64,000 nucleotides of DNA from Litorilituus sediminis (GTDB lineage Bacteria > Pseudomonadota > Gammaproteobacteria > Enterobacterales > Alteromonadaceae), in NCBI RefSeq assembly GCF_004295665.1, contig NZ_CP034759.1, positions 2,976,001 through 3,040,000 on the forward strand, written 5' to 3'. Below the pieces are notes generated by a model that ran no database searches, was not told the origin of the DNA, and was given only the letters and a program-made list of their open reading frames with translations. The translations under genes were made by a program, and so were the position numbers. Every line of letters starts with the position of its first letter. Position 1 is the stretch's first letter. Below are positions 59,891 through 64,000 of this stretch, in pieces.

Positions 59891-59918
59891 ATTATAGATC
59901 AACCGAAGGGCTTGTAAA
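59891..59918 (-). promoter_or_regulatory. Sigma70-like promoter for the c-di-GMP riboswitch RNA
   Basis: On the minus strand, -35 TTTACA (59918-59913) and -10 TATAAT (59896-59891, perfect) are 16 bases apart. The predicted start near 59884 is 14 bases before the aptamer core's first conserved bases; a GAGCU/AGCUC mini-hairpin fills that leader. Confidence 0.75.
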
Positions 59919-59936
59919 CTAAAAAAAAGTTTACAA
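59912..59936. repeat. Perfect inverted repeat over the riboswitch promoter -35 region
   Basis: TTGTAAACT (59912-59920) and AGTTTACAA (59928-59936) are exact inverse complements with a seven-A spacer. The first arm covers the -35 hexamer of the minus-strand promoter; the second lies 50 bases before the TTG of the TPR gene. It could be an operator shared by both directions. Confidence 0.55.
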
Positions 59937-59985
59937 TAAGTTAATTAAGTTAAATCACCGTTAAATGTTTTAGTAGAGTATTGTT

Positions 59986-61878
59986 TTGAAAGTGTTTTTT
60001 TATATAAAAAAAAGTTGTTTTTTTGCTATTTTTACCAGTTTTTTACTGGTAAATGTATGCCTTTCATTAGCACATGCTCAACAAGAGCCTAGACAAGAAG
60101 CGTTAATTGAACAGGTTCAGCGGTTAAATCAAAGTAATTATGAATTATTAGATTACCAAGAAGTGACTGAACTTTCTAAGCGCATTATTCCAAATAGACA
60201 TCAATACCCAAGTGACACTATTGCCAAATTGTATTTATTGCTTGCCGATGTCGCGACCAATATAGGTGATACTGAAAAAGCACTGCAATTTGTTCAAGAT
60301 GGTTTAGCGGTGAAAACCTTAGATAAAGAGGTCAGCTTGTGTTTAGCACTCAAGCTTGCGCGGCTTTATATGAATAAACAGCAATATAATTTGTTGTTAA
60401 CCACAGCAGAGCATGCTGTAAGTTTGAGCGAACAAGATGTTGATATTAAATTTCGTTTATTCGCTTTAAGTTATCGTAGTGTTGCCTATGTCATGTTGGC
60501 TGATTTTAACAAGGCATTACTAGATTTGCAGGAAGTGGAGCAAGGTATTGCTCAAGAGCCAGTATTTTCTGAGCAAATTGAGTTACTAACTATTTTGGCA
60601 AATGCCTATCATTACCTTGGCGATTACCAAACAGCATTAACTATTCAGCTTAAAGTGCTAAAGCTTAGATTTGATTTAGCGCGTATGGCAAATGTTGATC
60701 AAACGTATCTGCAATTGGGTAATGCGTATCTTTTTACTGCCAAATATGACGATGCTTATAATGCTTTTTGGGAGGCAAGAAAGTATGCCGAAGAAAAACA
60801 GGCGCCTATCAGTGTTGCCAGAGCATCCGTTGGTTTAGCCAGAACACTTTATCAGCAAGGAGAATTAGCGCCAGCAGAGCAGGCGTTGCTCGCTGCAAAG
60901 ACCGTTTTTAAGCAGAGAAACCTTAATTTAGATTACGCTAAAGCTTTAATTACACTAGCGAAAGTTTATTTTGCCAGCAAGCGTGAGCTAGAGGCTAATG
61001 CCTTGTTAATAGAAGCAATGCCGCTTATTGAGCATGAGTCATTAAGCAAAGGTTACAAAGACTATTATCAAATGCTCGCGAACATGTACTATCAACAAGG
61101 TGATAGTGACAAAGCCTACTTATGGCAAATTAAATACGGGCAACTACAAGAAAGGCTATTAACCAGTGATAAGTTAGCGAAGTCTTCTCTGCATCAATTT
61201 TATCACCGTGATAGCAGTCATGAACATGAGCAATTTCATAGCGTAGCAGAACAGCAAACCCGAGAAATTGCGGTAAAACTGGCACAAGAAAGTGAATTGT
61301 CGGCAAGTTTTACTGGCAAATTCGCTAAACAAAAATCAATTATTATTAGCTTAGTTGCCGCTGTGATTCTGCTGGTAATTACTGCGGTTAGCTTTTATCT
61401 TAGGTTACGAGCAAGTCGACATAATCTTGTCTATTTAGATATGGAAAGGCCAAAAAACTTTTTGGTTCAGCCTATGCAAACTAAGCATATTTATCAGCTG
61501 GTTTATAAGAAGGCGAGGCAATTTCAATTTCCGATTACGGTAATGTATATATCAGTCGATAATTGGCAAGAATTAACTTTTAGGTTTAATAAAAAATCAA
61601 TAATCAATGAAGTTTCTGATGATATAGCCAGAATTATCAATGAAAATATTGATGAATATGATTTTGCCGGGCTGTTAAACCCAGGTGAGTACTTACTTAT
61701 TTTTGAACATCAAAAAGTATCTGAAGTAAGTGACAAAGCCGCTAAACTATCGCAAGCAATTCAAAGTAGGTTTTTCGCAAGTTTAGGTGACTTTTCATTA
61801 ACATGTCAGTACTCTTTGAAGTCACCAGCTTTCAAAGATATCGACCCTTATATCTTTTTAGCTCAACTTAGTGAATAA
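59986..61878 (+). CDS. TPR-repeat membrane protein with a degenerate GGDEF-like domain
   Basis: A 630-residue sensor-like protein. A signal peptide runs to about residue 32 (LAHAQQ). A periplasmic region of TPR-like helical repeats spans about 40-400, one membrane segment 452-472, and the cytoplasmic part (about 485-630) has a GGDEF-like fold in which the signature loop reads LNPGEYLLIF (P566-G567-E568-Y569), so it should not make c-di-GMP. It starts with TTG at 59986, because the signal peptide follows it at once; the ribosome site is weak. It is divergent from the c-di-GMP riboswitch promoter. The function is unknown. Confidence 0.82.
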   Translation: MKVFFYIKKSCFFAIFTSFLLVNVCLSLAHAQQEPRQEALIEQVQRLNQSNYELLDYQEVTELSKRIIPNRHQYPSDTIAKLYLLLADVATNIGDTEKALQFVQDGLAVKTLDKEVSLCLALKLARLYMNKQQYNLLLTTAEHAVSLSEQDVDIKFRLFALSYRSVAYVMLADFNKALLDLQEVEQGIAQEPVFSEQIELLTILANAYHYLGDYQTALTIQLKVLKLRFDLARMANVDQTYLQLGNAYLFTAKYDDAYNAFWEARKYAEEKQAPISVARASVGLARTLYQQGELAPAEQALLAAKTVFKQRNLNLDYAKALITLAKVYFASKRELEANALLIEAMPLIEHESLSKGYKDYYQMLANMYYQQGDSDKAYLWQIKYGQLQERLLTSDKLAKSSLHQFYHRDSSHEHEQFHSVAEQQTREIAVKLAQESELSASFTGKFAKQKSIIISLVAAVILLVITAVSFYLRLRASRHNLVYLDMERPKNFLVQPMQTKHIYQLVYKKARQFQFPITVMYISVDNWQELTFRFNKKSIINEVSDDIARIINENIDEYDFAGLLNPGEYLLIFEHQKVSEVSDKAAKLSQAIQSRFFASLGDFSLTCQYSLKSPAFKDIDPYIFLAQLSE

Positions 61879-61894
61879 ATAACCATTAGGAGAC

Positions 61895-62464
61895 ATGATG
61901 TTTTTTGTCTTGGCCATTACGGCACTTTTTGTTGGTATTAGTGTTTACTTTTTCTTTCGAGCAGAAAAATTACAACGCTTTGTGTTGACGCAAAAGAGGG
62001 ATAGTGCAGCGACAAAAAAGGAAAATAAAGGTTTGGTAGATTCTATGGCCTTGATTGCCGGGCGCTATGAAGAGTTTGCTAAAAATCGCTTAGTGCAATT
62101 AAAAGAGCGAGCGCAGATTCAGCAAAATGATCAGCTGATTCAATACTGTGAATTAATCAGTCCATTAATCAATAATTATACCATCATCTTTCGAGAATGC
62201 TTAAAGGGCAAAGGTCGCTTAAAGGGCATAGCGCAAAAGTGTTTTGATAATCACGATCCAAAAGATTTTAAGCAGTTTGTCAGCTTTTTAATGAAAGGTG
62301 AGAAGAACATGAAGCGCTTGTGGGCAAGTAATAACCTTAATGGTTATATTTGTTTAGTGGAGGCGTTACTGGTTCTACATGAAAAAGATCATACCCCCAC
62401 TATGCCAGCAAACGAGCTTAAGCGAAGGCAAGTGTTGCTAAAAGAAGCAGCAAATAATAGCTAA
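61895..62464 (+). CDS. Membrane-anchored protein of unknown function
   Basis: A 189-residue protein with one N-terminal membrane segment (about residues 3-22, FFVLAITALFVGISVYFFF) and a Lys-rich cytoplasmic helical domain. I do not recognise it. It follows the TPR gene by 16 bases with AGGAGA before the ATG, so the two are probably co-transcribed and may work together. No catalytic motif is visible. Confidence 0.75.
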   Translation: MMFFVLAITALFVGISVYFFFRAEKLQRFVLTQKRDSAATKKENKGLVDSMALIAGRYEEFAKNRLVQLKERAQIQQNDQLIQYCELISPLINNYTIIFRECLKGKGRLKGIAQKCFDNHDPKDFKQFVSFLMKGEKNMKRLWASNNLNGYICLVEALLVLHEKDHTPTMPANELKRRQVLLKEAANNS

Positions 62465-62488
62465 TCACTATCACTAAAAGGTTTATCC

Positions 62489-64000
62489 ATGACACGTTAT
62501 TCGAAACATTTACTGGCATCGACTCTGCTTATTGTCGCTAGTACCTCTTATATTAACCCTGTTTCAGCGGATGAAGCGAATAAAAGCACCAATAAAGAAA
62601 AAGTGGCTGACTGGTCAGTTAACTCGCCACAAGGCGATTTTGTCACAGCTAAAATAGATGTCACAACAGGTACATGGATGAACCTTGATGTTAGCCCAGA
62701 TGGTCGCACCCTTGTGTTTGATTTATTGGGAGATATTTATACCTTACCGATAACAGGTGGTGAAGCTAAACCACTGATGACAGATATTGCATGGCAAATG
62801 CAGCCAAGATTTAGCCCGGATGGTAAAAGTATCGCTTTTACCTCTGATCAAGGGGGCGGTGATAACTTATGGGTGATGGATAGTGATGGCGCAAATGCTA
62901 AACCAGTGTCGAAAGAAACATTTCGTTTACTTAATAGCCCCGCTTGGTCGCCAGACGGTAACTATTTACTAGGCCGCAAGCACTATACCGGCTCACGTTC
63001 TTTAGGTGCTGGTGAGGTGTGGCTATACCATAAATTAGGTGGCGACGGTGTACAGTTAACTAAACGCAGTAACGATCAGAAAGATTTAGGCGAAGCGAGC
63101 TTTTCTCATGATGGTAAATACGTATATTTCTCGCATGATGCCACGCCAGGCAAAACCTTTCACTATTCCAAAGACTCAATCAAAGGCATATATAAAATTA
63201 AGCGACTTGAGCTAGCTACGGGAAAGATCACTACAGTAATCTCGGGTAAAGGTGGTGCTATTAGGCCGACACCATCTCCTGATGGCAAGTATTTAGCGTT
63301 TATTAGTCGAGATGATTTTAAATCAAACCTATATTTATATGATTTAGCCAGTGGTAAAGAAACTAAAATCTATCAAGAACTTGAAAGGGATATGCAAGAA
63401 ACTTGGGCTATACATGGTGTTTATCCAACCATTGCTTGGACTCCTGATAGCAAGAGTTTAGTGTTTTGGGATGATGGCAAGATAAAACGCTTAACTTTAG
63501 ATAATCAACAGGTATCTACCATTGACTTTCGTGTGAAAACGGATAAGAAAATTCAAAAAGCACTGGCTTTTGAACAGCATATAGAGCAAAAGTCTTTTAC
63601 CAGTAAAATGCTGCGTGATGTTAAGGTTTCGCCAGATGGTAAGCGTGTTGTCTTTGAATCTATGGGTCATATTTACACGCGTAAATTATCAGGTGGTCAG
63701 CCTAAGCGTTTAACCAAACAATCAAATCATTTTGAGTTAAACCCTAGCTTTTCAAGAGATGGTAAGAAGATTGTTTACGCAACTTGGCACGATGAAGAGC
63801 AAGGGCAAATTCGCGTGGTTTCAGCGCGAGGTGGCAAAGGAAAACCATTATTAAGCCAGCCTGGTAAATACATAGAACCGCGCTTTTCGCCTGATGGTAA
63901 AACCATAACTTATCGTAAAGTTGCTGGTGGCAGTATTCTTAACCCTGATTGGAATCTCAAAACAGGCGTTTATACCGTTTCAAGTAAAGGTGAGAAAAAA
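62489..64000 (+). CDS. TolB-like beta-propeller protein, N-terminal part (probably an amidohydrolase), runs off the window
   Basis: Open from an ATG at 62489 (AAAGG upstream) to the right edge, 504 codons with no stop. A signal peptide ends near residue 28 (PVSADE). Repeated PD40 motifs appear at least six times (SPDGRTLVFD, SPDGKSIAFTSD, SPDGNYLLGR, SPDGKYLAFISRD, SPDGKRVVFES, SPDGKTITYR), giving a TolB-type propeller. In marine gammaproteobacteria, proteins that start like this usually continue into an amidohydrolase domain; that part lies outside the window, so the enzyme name is inference. Confidence 0.85.
   Translation, partial: MTRYSKHLLASTLLIVASTSYINPVSADEANKSTNKEKVADWSVNSPQGDFVTAKIDVTTGTWMNLDVSPDGRTLVFDLLGDIYTLPITGGEAKPLMTDIAWQMQPRFSPDGKSIAFTSDQGGGDNLWVMDSDGANAKPVSKETFRLLNSPAWSPDGNYLLGRKHYTGSRSLGAGEVWLYHKLGGDGVQLTKRSNDQKDLGEASFSHDGKYVYFSHDATPGKTFHYSKDSIKGIYKIKRLELATGKITTVISGKGGAIRPTPSPDGKYLAFISRDDFKSNLYLYDLASGKETKIYQELERDMQETWAIHGVYPTIAWTPDSKSLVFWDDGKIKRLTLDNQQVSTIDFRVKTDKKIQKALAFEQHIEQKSFTSKMLRDVKVSPDGKRVVFESMGHIYTRKLSGGQPKRLTKQSNHFELNPSFSRDGKKIVYATWHDEEQGQIRVVSARGGKGKPLLSQPGKYIEPRFSPDGKTITYRKVAGGSILNPDWNLKTGVYTVSSKGEKK

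Overview
The window is a dense, AT-rich, conserved chromosomal segment of a marine gammaproteobacterium, most likely a Colwelliaceae member (Thalassotalea/Colwellia type). That placement is an inference from protein style, E. coli-like gene blocks, an MshQ-like end next to mreB, a GlyGly-CTERM protease and a TATACCAA-type terminal-repeat element. No rRNA, tRNA, CRISPR, prophage or complete insertion sequence was seen.

Layout. 1-0.45 kb: 3' end of an MshQ-like MSHA pilus gene with a terminator. 0.7-11.8 kb: mreBCD-maf-rng-yhdP-nitrilase-tldD, for cell shape, RNA processing and envelope lipid transport. 11.8-12.1 kb: a perfect FNR-type palindrome before a 40-codon single-TM ORF, closed by a strong terminator. 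12.2-18.6 kb: a secreted M6 protease with a GlyGly-CTERM tail, darP/pmbA divergent pair, mgtE. 18.8-26.8 kb (minus strand): ptsO-rapZ-ptsN-hpf-rpoN-lptB-lptA-lptC-kdsC-kdsD-yrbG. 27.0-31.9 kb (plus strand): mlaFEDCB-ibaG-murA. Together these two runs form the LPS precursor, lipid transport and peptidoglycan precursor core of the envelope.

31.9-38.5 kb (minus strand) is the main accessory region: patatin lipase, AMP-dependent acyl ligase, fold-III PLP decarboxylase, LuxI/GNAT-like acyltransferase and a VAO/p-cresol methylhydroxylase-type flavoenzyme. It looks like a compact pathway for a lipidated, probably phenolic, amino acid or amine. The ligase, decarboxylase and acyltransferase resemble exosortase-associated families, but no exosortase, PEP-CTERM protein or acyl carrier protein gene is visible here.

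38.7-47.5 kb: PDZ-less trypsin-like protease, yibQ-envC-gpmI, yibN-grxC-secB-gpsA, trmL, a 264-bp MITE-like element, fieF. 47.5-53.8 kb: pldB-like hydrolase, cpxA-cpxR with divergent cpxP, then a BlaR1-like M56/TonB-C fusion with its BlaI-like repressor. 54.0-57.7 kb: psd-rsgA, orn and a GGDEF protein whose signature is destroyed. 57.9-64 kb: a DUF885 lipoprotein, a TPR membrane protein with another degenerate GGDEF domain, a small membrane protein, and the start of a TolB-like propeller protein running off the window.

The most unexpected element is a c-di-GMP-I (GEMM-I) riboswitch aptamer at about 59.79-59.87 kb on the minus strand, behind its own sigma70-like promoter. It points back into the DUF885 gene, so its natural readout is an antisense or stand-alone RNA rather than an ordinary downstream gene. 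It lies among genes linked to c-di-GMP (orn, two degenerate GGDEF proteins).
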